Positions 8,476 through 16,608 are shown, counted from the stretch's first letter. The stretch: DNA of 64,000 nt from Clostridium sp. AM34-11AC (GCF_003435375.1 NZ_QWGL01000005.1:1-64000); one strand, 5' to 3'. Numbers and translations are program-made. Notes: generated from the sequence alone by a model not told the origin.

Positions 8476-9624
8476 TTAGAAATTCCACTGCTTCTTCAGG
8501 AACTCGTAAGTCTCCGCTTCCGCGTCAAGCACCTCATCCAATGACGGATGGGCGATCTTCTTATGATGTTCCATCGCAGCCTTGATCATATCCGTGATCT
8601 CCAGATAGCTGATCTTCTTTCCGAGGAACTTCGCAACCGCAAACTCGTTCGCCGCGTTAAACACTACCGGCACGGAACCTCCAGCTTTTCCGGCATCTCT
8701 CGCGAGGGCCAGACCGCGGAAATTCTCGTAATCCGGCTTGTCGAATATGATTTCCTTCATGGACCAGAAGTCGAGACGATCTCCCTTCATTGGTCTGCGC
8801 TCCGGGTAATAGAGGGCATACTGGATCGGAAGCTTCATATCCGGCGTTCCAAGCTGCGCCATCACAGCGCCGTCCTCAAACTGTACCATAGAGTGGATCA
8901 CACTCTTCGGCTGCACGACCACCTGGACATCGTCCATTCCCACATCAAAAAGCCATTTCGCCTCCATGACCTCGAGACCTTTGTTGACCATGGTGGAACT
9001 GTCGATGGTGATCTTCGCTCCCATGGACCAGTTCGGATGCTTTAAGGCGTCCTCCACCTGGACATTCTTCATCTGCTCTCTCGTCCATCCGCGGAACGGA
9101 CCACCGGATGCCGTTAATAGGATCTTTTCAATCTTATTCCCGTGTTCCCCGTTTAAACACTGGAAAATCGCGCTGTGCTCACTGTCCACCGGAAGAAGAC
9201 GGACCTTTTTCTCCTTCACGAGTGGGATGATGAGATGCCCCGCAGTGACAAGAGTCTCCTTGTTTGCCAGGGCAATGTCCTTTCCTGCCTCAATAGCTGC
9301 CATCGTCGGGCGGATGCCGATCATGCCCACCACTGCCGTCACGAGGATCTCATATCCTTCCATGACCGCAATCTCCAAAAGTCCTTCCATGCCGGAGACG
9401 ATCTTCGTGCCTGTATCTGCCACACGGACAGCCAGCTCTTTTGCCTTCTCCTCGTCCCAGACACCGCAGATCTTCGGGGAGAATTCACGAATCTGGCTTT
9501 CCAGTGCATCGATGTTTCTTCCCGCCGCGATTCCCACAACTTCAATATCTCCGTTTGCACGGACTACATCCAAAGTCTGGGTTCCGATGGAACCTGTGGA
9601 ACCCAGAATAGCAATTCGTTTCAT
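8476..9624 (-). CDS. dxr: 1-deoxy-D-xylulose 5-phosphate reductoisomerase
   Basis: First committed enzyme of the MEP pathway. It makes 2-C-methyl-D-erythritol 4-phosphate using NADPH and a divalent metal. The N-terminal Rossmann motif GSTGSIGTQTLDVV is at residues 8-21. The metal and substrate region shows VDSEHSAIFQCL and the ASGGPFRGW flexible loop, followed by the catalytic-domain NHP-type segment KHPNWSMGAKITIDSSTMVNKGLEVMEA region. 382 residues matches the family. The ATG is preceded by GGAAAGGAC. The stop of cdsA lies only 14 bases upstream, consistent with one operon. Confidence 0.97.
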   Translation of the reverse strand: MKRIAILGSTGSIGTQTLDVVRANGDIEVVGIAAGRNIDALESQIREFSPKICGVWDEEKAKELAVRVADTGTKIVSGMEGLLEIAVMEGYEILVTAVVGMIGIRPTMAAIEAGKDIALANKETLVTAGHLIIPLVKEKKVRLLPVDSEHSAIFQCLNGEHGNKIEKILLTASGGPFRGWTREQMKNVQVEDALKHPNWSMGAKITIDSSTMVNKGLEVMEAKWLFDVGMDDVQVVVQPKSVIHSMVQFEDGAVMAQLGTPDMKLPIQYALYYPERRPMKGDRLDFWSMKEIIFDKPDYENFRGLALARDAGKAGGSVPVVFNAANEFAVAKFLGKKISYLEITDMIKAAMEHHKKIAHPSLDEVLDAEAETYEFLKKQWNF

Positions 9625-9638
9625 CTCTTTGTCCTTTC

Positions 9639-10442
9639 CTACCGGATGCCCATAAACATGATGGCGAAATAAATCGCCGGGGCGGTAAAGATCATACTGT
9701 CAAACCGGTCTAAGATTCCGCCATGGCCAGGGATCAGATTTCCGTAATCCTTGATGTCATGGTTTCTCTTGATGGCGGAAGCCGCCAGATCTCCCACCAT
9801 GGAGATTACCGCCGCGATGGCGCAGGCAGCTCCCGAGATCACGCCCGGATTTATCACCTGGATCATATTGTTCTTAAAGAAGGTTCCGTAGAGGAATCCT
9901 AAGACTGCCGCGCCCACGACACCTCCGATGGCACCCTCCACGGTCTTTTTCGGGCTCAGCTTCGGGGTCATCTTATGCTTTCCAAAAAGCTTTCCCGCGC
10001 AGTAGGCGAAGGTATCACAGCCCCAGGAGCTTAAAAGGATCAGCCATACGAGATATTTTCCGTCCGGCATCTCCCGCACCTGATAGAGGTAGGAGAACAT
10101 GATCCCCACATAGAAGATTCCAAAGAACGCCACCGTGATCTGCTCCGTCCCGTACTTCGGGAACGTCACCACGTAGATCGTCATTAAGATCATGAGGGAA
10201 ATGATAGCGAGGAACGTCACGTACTGCTCCCTGTTTCCCATGATCCAGTAATAAGCAACGACAGCCGCATAGCCCACAAACCCCGGTGCCGATCTCTCGA
10301 TCTTCATGACCCGGTAAAGCTCATAAAGTCCGATCAAGGAGATCGCCATGGAGCCGAAATAAAGGACTGTACTGCCTTCAACAAGCAGAAACGCCGCAAT
10401 GATCACAAGGACGATTCCGCTGATCAGTCTTGTCGTAAACAT
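9639..10442 (-). CDS. cdsA: Phosphatidate cytidylyltransferase
   Basis: An integral membrane enzyme that makes CDP-diacylglycerol from phosphatidic acid and CTP, the branch point for all membrane phospholipids. It has about seven or eight hydrophobic helices from residue 1 on. The CDP-DAG synthase signature near the C-terminus is recognisable: SPKKTVEGAIGG, then GDLAASAIKRNHDIKDYG and GHGGILDRFDS. 267 residues is typical. It sits 11 bases after uppS and 14 before dxr, the standard order in Firmicutes. Confidence 0.96.
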   Translation of the reverse strand: MFTTRLISGIVLVIIAAFLLVEGSTVLYFGSMAISLIGLYELYRVMKIERSAPGFVGYAAVVAYYWIMGNREQYVTFLAIISLMILMTIYVVTFPKYGTEQITVAFFGIFYVGIMFSYLYQVREMPDGKYLVWLILLSSWGCDTFAYCAGKLFGKHKMTPKLSPKKTVEGAIGGVVGAAVLGFLYGTFFKNNMIQVINPGVISGAACAIAAVISMVGDLAASAIKRNHDIKDYGNLIPGHGGILDRFDSMIFTAPAIYFAIMFMGIR

Positions 10443-10453
10443 AAGATCACCTC

Positions 10454-11182
10454 TTACTCCGTTTTTACCGCCGTAACTCCTCCGAACCGGCGTTCTCTCT
10501 TATTATACTGGCGGATCGCGTTCAATAATTCTTCCTTATTGAAATCCGGCCACAGGCATTCTGTCACGTAGAGTTCTGAGTACGCGAGCTGCCATAACAG
10601 GTAGTTAGAGAGGCGAAACTCCCCGCTGGTGCGGATCATGAGATCCGGATCCGGGATTCCTGCCGTGTCCAGGTAGGACGCGAAAACTTCCTCCGTCATA
10701 TCCTCCGGCGCGATCTTCCCTTCCTCCACATCCGTCATGATCTTTCTCACTGCTCTCGTGATCTCATCGCGGCTTCCGTAGTTTACGGCGATCACAAAGG
10801 TCATTCCTGTATTTTTTTTTGTCTTTTCTTCCAGGACATTGATCGCATCTACGATATCCGACGCAAAACGGCCTCTCTCGCCGATCATGCGGACACGGAT
10901 GTTGTTCTTTTCAGCCATTGCGAGAAGCCTCTTCGCGTAGAAACGGAATAACTGCATCAGCGCACCGACTTCCTCCTCCGGGCGTTTCCAGTTCTCTGTG
11001 GAAAATCCGTAAACTGTCAGATACCGGATTCCAAGCCGTGCTGCGTCCTCAACGACCTGCTCCAGTGTCTCACAGCCCTTTTTATGTCCAAGCTGTCTCG
11101 GAAGTCCGCGCTTCTTCGCCCATCTTCCATTTCCGTCTAAGATCAGCGCCACGTGGGCGGGAATCTTTAAATTCTCTTCCAT
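10454..11182 (-). CDS. uppS: Isoprenyl transferase (undecaprenyl diphosphate synthase)
   Basis: A cis-prenyltransferase that extends FPP with IPP to the undecaprenyl carrier used for peptidoglycan and other envelope polymers. Key features are HVALILDGNGRWAKKRG with the catalytic Asp near residue 15, the conserved FSTENWKRP, and the C-terminal RTSGEFRLSNYLLWQ signature. I choose the ATG at 11182 (242 residues) because AAAGGGAG lies just before it. A longer reading to 11242 adds a 20-residue segment without family similarity. It links the MEP genes of this run to cell-wall synthesis. Confidence 0.96.
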   Translation of the reverse strand: MEENLKIPAHVALILDGNGRWAKKRGLPRQLGHKKGCETLEQVVEDAARLGIRYLTVYGFSTENWKRPEEEVGALMQLFRFYAKRLLAMAEKNNIRVRMIGERGRFASDIVDAINVLEEKTKKNTGMTFVIAVNYGSRDEITRAVRKIMTDVEEGKIAPEDMTEEVFASYLDTAGIPDPDLMIRTSGEFRLSNYLLWQLAYSELYVTECLWPDFNKEELLNAIRQYNKRERRFGGVTAVKTE

Positions 11183-11206
11183 GATTGTTCTCCCTTTATC
11201 TTTTGG

Positions 11207-11358
11207 CTCGTTGCCCGCGCAGACTATGAGAAACGTAAGCATTTCTCAAGTTGCCGCGTCTTCTACACTCTGTTCCGGTCGTTGCTGGACAAGCGCCACT
11301 GGCGCTTAGCAACGTCAAAACCTCGTGCAAGCACAGGCCTTGACTCGTTGCCCGCGCA
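11207..11358. repeat. Hairpin-rich insert flanked by 15-bp direct repeats
   Basis: CTCGTTGCCCGCGCA occurs at 11207-11221 and again, identical, at 11344-11358. Between them are GAGAAA/TTTCTC, a strong nested hairpin at 11281-11313 (GTTGCT/AGCAAC around AAGCGCC/GGCGCTT), and GTGC/GCAC. The segment fills the uppS-frr gap and is non-coding in any convincing frame. Confidence 0.6.
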
Positions 11359-11367
11359 AACAAACGG

Positions 11368-11404
11368 GGACAGGAAAACTTCCCCTGCCCCCTGTCTGTT
11401 TTGT
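11368..11404 (-). terminator. Possible weak terminator after frr
   Basis: On the minus strand a GGGGCAGG/CCTGTCCCC hairpin with a one-base bulge follows the frr stop codon. It is trailed only by GTTTG rather than a long T-run, so it may attenuate rather than end transcription into uppS. Confidence 0.35.
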
Positions 11405-11421
11405 GTAGTAGGAAACTCCGA

Positions 11422-11976
11422 TTAAACGGTAAGAATTTCCTTTGTCTTGTTCTCAACGGCCTTGTCGATCTTCTCGATGGACTTGTCGGTAAGCTTCTGG
11501 ACTTTCTCGGTAAGCTCTTTTAAATCGTCCTCAGAGATCTCATCGTTCTTCTCCATCTTCTTGAACGCTTCATTCGCGTCGCGGCGGATATTGCGGATCG
11601 CTACCTTAGCGCCATCGCCTTTTTTCTTAACATCCTTTGCAAGCTCTTTACGTCTCTCCTCGGTGAGCTCCGGGAATACGAGACGGATCACGGAACCGTC
11701 GTTGCTCGGGTTGATTCCAAGCTCGGAGGTCTGGATCGCCTTCTCGATCGGGCGGATCAGACTCTTCTCCCACGGCTGGATCAGGATCATTCTTGCCTCC
11801 GGAACGGAGATATTTCCGACCTGCTGGATCGGTGTCGGTGTTCCGTAGTAATCCACTTTGATCTTGTCAAGTACATGCGGGTTCGCACGTCCTGCGCGGA
11901 TGGATGCGTACTCGTTTAAGAGGGCATCGATGGATTTTTCCATTTTCTCTTCATATACTTTTAATTCTTCGCTCAT
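11422..11976 (-). CDS. frr: Ribosome recycling factor
   Basis: Splits post-termination ribosomes together with EF-G. The 184-residue product has the family's long helical domain I (start MSEELKVYEEKMEKSIDALLNEYASIRAGRANPH) and beta domain II (around YYGTPTPIQQVGNISVPEARMILIQPW), then the basic helix with RRKELAKDVKKKGDGAKVAIRNIRRDANE regions. The ATG has AGGAGG upstream. It begins 15 bases after pyrH, the usual pyrH-frr pair. Confidence 0.98.
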   Translation of the reverse strand: MSEELKVYEEKMEKSIDALLNEYASIRAGRANPHVLDKIKVDYYGTPTPIQQVGNISVPEARMILIQPWEKSLIRPIEKAIQTSELGINPSNDGSVIRLVFPELTEERRKELAKDVKKKGDGAKVAIRNIRRDANEAFKKMEKNDEISEDDLKELTEKVQKLTDKSIEKIDKAVENKTKEILTV

Positions 11977-11991
11977 GGTTTCCTCCTGTTA

Positions 11992-12693
11992 TCAGACGGT
12001 AACGATCGTACCGTTAATTTTTCCCTGCATGGCGTTCGCGATTCCATCCTTTTCGTTCAAGGAGAATACTGCCATCGGCATTTTGTGTTCCATACACATA
12101 ATAGAAGCAGTCAGGTCAACGACACCGAGCTGCTTGTCGATCACTTCCCGGATCGAGATCTCGTCATACTTTTTCGCATTCGGATTTACCTTCGGATCAC
12201 TGTCGTATACGCCGTCGATGGACTTTGCGAGGAGAATGCAGTCCGCATCCATTTCGATCGCCATCAGAGTGATCGTCGTGTCTGTAGAGAAATACGGCTG
12301 TCCGATTCCACCGGCAAAAAATACGACCATTCCGTGCTCAAAGTACTTGTTTGCACGGTCCTTGGAGAACAGTTTTGTCATATTTCCGCACTCAAACGGG
12401 GTCAGGATCTGCGTCTTCATTCCCGCGGTCCGGAAGATCTCGGATACATAAATACAGTTCATGACAGTCGCAAGCATTCCGATCTGGTCGGCCTTCGGGC
12501 GGTCGATGGCATCGCTTGTGCGTCCGCGCCAGAAATTTCCGCCGCCGATCACAACGCCGACCTGTACACCTGCATCAACAGATGCCTTGACCTGTCTTGC
12601 AACTTCCTTTACCGTATCTTCGTCAAAGCCAGTCTTTTTCGGACCTGCAAGGGCCTCTCCGCTGAGCTTTAAAAAAACTCTTCTGTTTTTCAT
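11992..12693 (-). CDS. pyrH: UMP kinase
   Basis: Phosphorylates UMP to UDP in pyrimidine supply. It belongs to the amino-acid-kinase fold, not the P-loop NMP kinases. Seen are the N-terminal RRVFLKLSGEALAG, the glycine loop VGVVIGGGNFWRG (about residues 48-60), and the DCILLAKSIDGVYDSDPK segment. The ATG at 12693 gives 233 residues and has GAGGAG before it. The frame is open 40 codons further upstream, but that part lacks family similarity and has no better ribosome site. Bacterial PyrH is typically GTP-activated and UTP-inhibited (family knowledge). Confidence 0.97.
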   Translation of the reverse strand: MKNRRVFLKLSGEALAGPKKTGFDEDTVKEVARQVKASVDAGVQVGVVIGGGNFWRGRTSDAIDRPKADQIGMLATVMNCIYVSEIFRTAGMKTQILTPFECGNMTKLFSKDRANKYFEHGMVVFFAGGIGQPYFSTDTTITLMAIEMDADCILLAKSIDGVYDSDPKVNPNAKKYDEISIREVIDKQLGVVDLTASIMCMEHKMPMAVFSLNEKDGIANAMQGKINGTIVTV

Positions 12694-12872
12694 TTTCTCT
12701 GATCTCCTCGTAATCTTCTGTGACTGTTTCGTTCCAGCCGCCACAGATCTCTTTTTTCCTTTCCACAGGGCAGACCACAACCCCCCTGCAGATTTAGGAT
12801 AAGTATAACACACTTTTGTCTGTTTGCCAACAGTTTCAGACCGGCAGCACCGCTTATAAATGTTTCCTTGTC

Positions 12873-13226
12873 CTACTTCTTCTTATCTTCCCGGAAGCTC
12901 TTGAGCACCAGTGTCGTCGGATACCGGTATGCGTAGGTGCAGCTCTTCATAAGCTCCGCTTCCTCCGGATTTCTGCACACGCTGAGGATCATATTCTCTT
13001 CCTCGGAGGTCAGGTACGCCTCCCCGTTTCCGTCGCGTTCCTTGATATCTTTGTAGATCCGGTATTTCTTATAGTAGTCCGGGCAGGATCCCTGGCGCAT
13101 CTTAACCGGCTCCGGAACGATATTGACCCGGTACTGATCCGACATTCTGGCCAGAATGTTGTGGATCCTTTCACAGTATTCCCTCGAGACGAGTCTCGGT
13201 GAAGGAATACAGATCATATAGTTCAT
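12873..13226 (-). CDS. Hypothetical protein, 117 residues
   Basis: I do not recognise a family. The predicted protein is soluble and charged, with no membrane helix or signal peptide, and it has two cysteines in its second half (residues about 84 and 96) and a basic tail ending DKKK. The ATG at 13226 is chosen because AAAGGAAGG lies at proper distance. The reading frame continues upstream to 13424, but that part overlaps the terminator of the metal-ATPase operon and looks non-coding. It stands alone between that terminator and pyrH. Similarity to any enzyme is not claimed. Confidence 0.7.
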   Translation of the reverse strand: MNYMICIPSPRLVSREYCERIHNILARMSDQYRVNIVPEPVKMRQGSCPDYYKKYRIYKDIKERDGNGEAYLTSEEENMILSVCRNPEEAELMKSCTYAYRYPTTLVLKSFREDKKK

Positions 13227-13374
13227 ATTTATGCCTTCCTTTGTCGTTTTTGAAAAAACAGATGACAGGCTTCTGCCACATGTCTGCATTAGTATAGCAT
13301 GAAATCCGCCTCTTGTGAACCACAAAATGCAGGCAGCCGCACCGCCAAGTATTCCATATCGCCTCCGTGCAGAG

Positions 13375-13412
13375 AAAAAAACACCCGCGGCCGGATCGCT
13401 CCATGCCGCGGG
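13375..13412 (-). terminator. Rho-independent terminator of the metal-ATPase operon
   Basis: On the minus strand an 8-bp perfect stem, CCCGCGGC/GCCGCGGG (13405-13412 with 13384-13391), is followed by TGTTTTTTT. It lies about 60 bases past the ATPase stop. Confidence 0.8.
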
Positions 13413-13425
13413 CATATAATTCATC

Positions 13426-13456
13426 GTAACTATTCAGTGCATTCATTCATAGTTAC
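13426..13456. repeat. Minimal family II palindrome
   Basis: A 31-bp unit with perfect 8-bp ends, GTAACTAT and ATAGTTAC, around TCAGTGCATTCATTC. The same edge sequence appears in the longer copies at 8278-8405 and 43-139, so this looks like an internally deleted version. Confidence 0.55.
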
Positions 13457-13469
13457 AATTCTACCTATA

Positions 13470-15575
13470 TTAGTGCTTCTTCTCCTCGTCCTTCAACAGG
13501 TTCGTCATGCTGTGCATGCTGATGCACAGAGTGGATGTGTTGTGAAGCAGGGCAGATGTCGCCGGGGCAAGCACGCCCATCACGCCTAAGATGATGAGAC
13601 CAAAGTTGAAGCTGATGACAAAGCGGTAATTTCTGTGAACACGCCGCATCAGCGCATTGCTGATTGCTTTTAAAGTCACAAGCTGGAACATCGCGTCCTC
13701 AGAGATTGTGATGTCCGCGATCTCTCTTGCGATCTCAGCGCCCTCGCTGATCGCGATGCCGACGTTTGCCGCGGAGAGTGCCGGAGAATCGTTGATTCCG
13801 TCTCCCACCATGATAACCTTATGGCCTGCGTTCTTCTCTGCTTCAACGAAGTTCGCCTTATCCTCCGGAAGGACCTCGGAGTGATGCTCGTCCACGCCGA
13901 CTCTTGCGGCGATGGCGCGGGCCGTTCTCTCGCTGTCTCCTGTCATCATGACGATCTTCTTGATACCAAGCTTCCTGAGCTCCTTCATAACTTCCGGAGC
14001 TTCCGGACGGAGCGGATCCTCGATGCAGATCACAGCCGCCAGTCTTCCCGCGATCGCGAGATACAGGTGGGAGTACTCTGCCGGAAGGGCTTCAAATTTC
14101 TCTTCTTCGCCCTCCGGGACTACACACTGCTCGTCCTCGAATACAAAGTGGTAGCTACCGATCACGACTTTGTCCTCGCCGATATGGGATGCAATTCCGT
14201 GTGCAACGATATAGTCAACCTTAGAGTGCATCTCCTCGTGGACAAGTCCGCGCTCTCTGGAGGCCGCAACAACCGCGTTCGCCATGGAGTGCGGGAAGTG
14301 CTCCTCTAAGCAGGCAGCGATCCTTAACATCTCAGCCTGGTCGCGTCCCTCGAAGGTCACAACGTCTGCAACCACCGGCTGTGCCTTTGTGAGGGTGCCT
14401 GTCTTATCGAATACGATGGTGTCCGCCTCAGCGACTGCTTCCATGAAGGAGCCGCCTTTGACAGTCATCTTGTAACTGCTTGCCTCTCTCATAGCAGAGA
14501 GTACGGAAAGCGGCATTGCGAGCTTCAACGCACAGGAGAAGTCAACCATAAGGATCGAGATCGCCTTTGTCACATTTCTTGTGAGAAGGTAAGTAACAAT
14601 GGTTCCGCCGAGACTCCACGGAACGAGAGCGTCCGCAAGTCCGGATGCCTTTGTCTCTAAGGAAGACTTTAACTTCTCGGACTCCTCGATCATCTTCACA
14701 ATGCGCTCGAATCTTGTGGATCCAGCTGCTTTCTTGACGCGGACGATGAGGTTTCCTTCCTCGACCGCGGTTCCGGCATAGACGTACATGCCGTTCTCCT
14801 TGCGGACCGGCTCAGACTCACCGGTCATTGATGCCTGGTTTACCATCGCCTCGCCGGAATCTACAATGCCGTCAAGCGGGATCACGCTGCCGACGCGGAC
14901 GGAGACGAGATCTCCTTCCTTAATATCAGAGATCGGGACAAGGACTTCCCCGTCCTCTGTCTTCTGCCATACTCTCTCGATATTTAAGGACATGCTGCCC
15001 GCAAGATCGCTGACAGACTTCTTGTGGGTCCAGTCTTCCAGAAGCTCACCGATTCCGAGAAGGAACATAACGGATCCTGCTGTGTTGAAGTCGCACCGCA
15101 GCATGGACACCGTGATCGCCGTCGCATCGAGGACCTCGACCTCAAGCTTTCTTCCCGCAAGCTTTCTGATGCCTTTAATAACGAACGGAACAGACTGGAT
15201 CGCTGTCCATACCGCACGGACCGGAGCCGGAAGGAAGATCTTTGTAAGGCATCTTGTAAGACACTTTGTCACGAGCTTTTCCTGGAACTCCTGATTTAAC
15301 TCTCTCGTGCTTGTCACAGGCACGATCTCGTTTAACTCTTCATCGTCAAAGGAGAACCTTAAGATCTCAGCAATGAGATCTTCCTTTGAGCCTGTGTACG
15401 TGATCGCCGCATCTCCGATTCTCTCATATACCTTTGCTGCCGTTACCTGCGGAAGGGATGCGAGATAAAAGGAAAAGAGGTCCGCCTGTCTGACTGACAG
15501 GCGGCCTCTGGTGAGATGGATTCGGATACGGCCCTTGATATCATGTTTTACCGTAAATCTGATTCCTGATTTCAT
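13470..15575 (-). CDS. Heavy-metal translocating P-type ATPase (P1B-like) with atypical metal motif
   Basis: A membrane ATPase moving a transition-metal ion. The N-terminal ~75 residues resemble an HMA fold but lack the CxxC metal site. Then come paired membrane helices, the actuator domain with MTGESEPVRKE, the transmembrane segment DFSCALKLAMPLS where the usual CPC is replaced by Phe-Ser-Cys, the phosphorylation site DKTGTLTKAQPV (about residue 390), EEHFPHSMANAVV as the counterpart of the HP motif, and GDGINDSPALSAANVGIAIS. The last membrane helix region carries LHNTSTLCISMHSM. At 701 residues it is normal for P1B pumps. It starts 5 bases after the DUF6110-type gene with only AGAGGA at long spacing, suggesting translational coupling. 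The metal cannot be read from the sequence; Mn, Zn or Fe are all possible. Confidence 0.9.
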   Translation of the reverse strand: MKSGIRFTVKHDIKGRIRIHLTRGRLSVRQADLFSFYLASLPQVTAAKVYERIGDAAITYTGSKEDLIAEILRFSFDDEELNEIVPVTSTRELNQEFQEKLVTKCLTRCLTKIFLPAPVRAVWTAIQSVPFVIKGIRKLAGRKLEVEVLDATAITVSMLRCDFNTAGSVMFLLGIGELLEDWTHKKSVSDLAGSMSLNIERVWQKTEDGEVLVPISDIKEGDLVSVRVGSVIPLDGIVDSGEAMVNQASMTGESEPVRKENGMYVYAGTAVEEGNLIVRVKKAAGSTRFERIVKMIEESEKLKSSLETKASGLADALVPWSLGGTIVTYLLTRNVTKAISILMVDFSCALKLAMPLSVLSAMREASSYKMTVKGGSFMEAVAEADTIVFDKTGTLTKAQPVVADVVTFEGRDQAEMLRIAACLEEHFPHSMANAVVAASRERGLVHEEMHSKVDYIVAHGIASHIGEDKVVIGSYHFVFEDEQCVVPEGEEEKFEALPAEYSHLYLAIAGRLAAVICIEDPLRPEAPEVMKELRKLGIKKIVMMTGDSERTARAIAARVGVDEHHSEVLPEDKANFVEAEKNAGHKVIMVGDGINDSPALSAANVGIAISEGAEIAREIADITISEDAMFQLVTLKAISNALMRRVHRNYRFVISFNFGLIILGVMGVLAPATSALLHNTSTLCISMHSMTNLLKDEEKKH

Positions 15576-15580
15576 AATGA

Positions 15581-15895
15581 TTATTCAGCGTCCTCTGCTT
15601 TTTCTGTTGTCTCTGTGAAGTCTTCTGCTGCTTCCTCTTCCTCACCGAATGCTTCTTCAGCACGTGCTCTGTTGATCTCCTTAGCCTCTGCAAGAACATC
15701 CTCAGCGTTTGCCTGGATGTTGGAAGCTGTTGTCATAACGCACTCTTTTGCGCGGAGACCTGCTGCGAGGCAGTTGATGTATAACTTCTTAGCGTCCTGG
15801 CTTCCGAGAACCTTGACACCAGCTGTCCCGAAAAGAACACCGCCTGCGAATACTGCAACATTTTTTAATTTCAAGCATTTCTTAACATCGAACAT
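15581..15895 (-). CDS. DUF6110-type small membrane-associated protein, partner of the P-ATPase
   Basis: A 104-residue protein. An N-terminal hydrophobic, glycine-rich segment (AVFAGGVLFGTAGVKVLG, about residues 14-31) is followed by an amphipathic helical part with a conserved-looking LRAKECVMTTASN, and a strongly acidic Glu-rich tail (about 80-104). The family assignment to DUF6110 is from memory. The layout (glycine-zipper helix, helical middle, charged tail, gene directly before a P1B ATPase) recalls mycobacterial PacL (DUF1490) proteins, which assist metal ATPases. That link is inference, and the tail here has no His residues. The ATG has AGGAGG upstream. Confidence 0.75.
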   Translation of the reverse strand: MFDVKKCLKLKNVAVFAGGVLFGTAGVKVLGSQDAKKLYINCLAAGLRAKECVMTTASNIQANAEDVLAEAKEINRARAEEAFGEEEEAAEDFTETTEKAEDAE

Positions 15896-15985
15896 TTTAA
15901 ATTCCTCCTGTAAGTAAAAAATATAATTTAATAGTAAATGATCTGTCCTGTTTAAAGCCTGCTGACCTGGCTTTTAGCTGCCGGA

Positions 15986-16066
15986 TCACTTATGCTTATA
16001 TCCGGTATACATCACCATAGCAAAGCAGAAAACAGTTGCCCACGCCCAGAATTTATGGTGTTTCAT
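15986..16066 (-). CDS. 26-residue membrane peptide, DUF6219-like
   Basis: A short ORF reading MKHHKFWAWATVFCFAMVMY then TGYKHK and TGA. It has a basic, His-containing N-terminus, one hydrophobic span (about residues 7-20) rich in Trp and Phe, a Cys, and a basic tail. AAGGGAG lies 9 bases upstream of the ATG. I recall peptides of this pattern as DUF6219, found next to DUF6110 and P-type ATPases in Lachnospiraceae. It lies first in the transcript that continues to the DUF6110-type gene and the ATPase. A regulatory or stabilising subunit of the pump is a reasonable guess, by analogy with other small ATPase subunits such as KdpF. Confidence 0.72.
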   Translation of the reverse strand: MKHHKFWAWATVFCFAMVMYTGYKHK

Positions 16067-16135
16067 CGGTTTTCACTCCCTTGCGTTTTACTTGGCAGAA
16101 CGTCGAAAACCGGAAGGCTTTCAAGCATTTTCCAC

Positions 16136-16165
16136 ATGGTAACTCTTCGCCCCCAAGTTAGTCAA
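16136..16165 (-). promoter_or_regulatory. Possible internal promoter of the peptide-DUF6110-ATPase genes
   Basis: On the minus strand TTGACT (16160-16165) and TACCAT (16136-16141) are 18 bp apart, about 65 bases upstream of the 26-residue peptide. The AT-rich stretch between it and the Fur-like gene (about 185 bp) contains no other gene. Confidence 0.5.
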
Positions 16166-16251
16166 TCATAATATTTTATGTTGAAAAATTTTGTCATTTT
16201 CTGATAATTTACAGTCATTCCTAACTCTATGACCTGCTGTTTTCTCCGCGT

Positions 16252-16608
16252 TTATGACGCACTGAAGGAACAGCATTTTTCTTTCTCTTTTTCGGTCTGT
16301 CTGAGACCGTTCTTTCCGTGGAACTCCGGGGCGATAACCTCGTTTTCCCCGTCTGCGCGCACTCCTGTTTCATCCGTAAATACATACTGGTAAACGCGCT
16401 TTAAGACGCCCATCTCCTCCAGCATGCGGATCGTGCGGTAGACTGTGGAAAGGCCCACGGTGGAATCTCTCTGTACCGCCTCATAGTAGACTTCCTTGCA
16501 GTCGGTCCAGTTCTGTTCTAAGATCACATCAAGGATGACCATTCTCTGCTTTGTAATACGCTTCCCAAGTCTCTGGAACTCATTAACGATGTCTTTCTTC
16601 TGCCACAT
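16252..16608 (-). CDS. Fur-family winged-helix protein lacking the metal/dimerisation domain
   Basis: A 118-residue protein whose first ~83 residues match the Fur/Zur/PerR DNA-binding domain: LGKRITKQRMVILDVILEQ, then the recognition helix in VGLSTVYRTIRMLEEMGVLKRV. The C-terminal dimerisation domain with its HHHxHxxCxxC-type sites is absent. A 35-residue tail follows, with one His, two adjacent Cys (KCCSFSAS) and many charged residues. Full Fur proteins are about 140-150 residues. The ATG has GAGAGGG upstream. It lies between the HMA protein and the ATPase genes on the same strand, so it probably regulates the metal cluster. Whether it senses metal is doubtful. I see no frameshift remnant of the missing domain in the 185 bp downstream. 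Confidence 0.82.
   Translation of the reverse strand: MWQKKDIVNEFQRLGKRITKQRMVILDVILEQNWTDCKEVYYEAVQRDSTVGLSTVYRTIRMLEEMGVLKRVYQYVFTDETGVRADGENEVIAPEFHGKNGLRQTEKEKEKCCSFSAS

Noticed and set aside
11196..11456. 86-residue minus-strand frame between frr and uppS
   Set aside because: It overlaps the end of frr and spans the direct-repeat-flanked insert; composition looks random and there is no similarity to any family I know.
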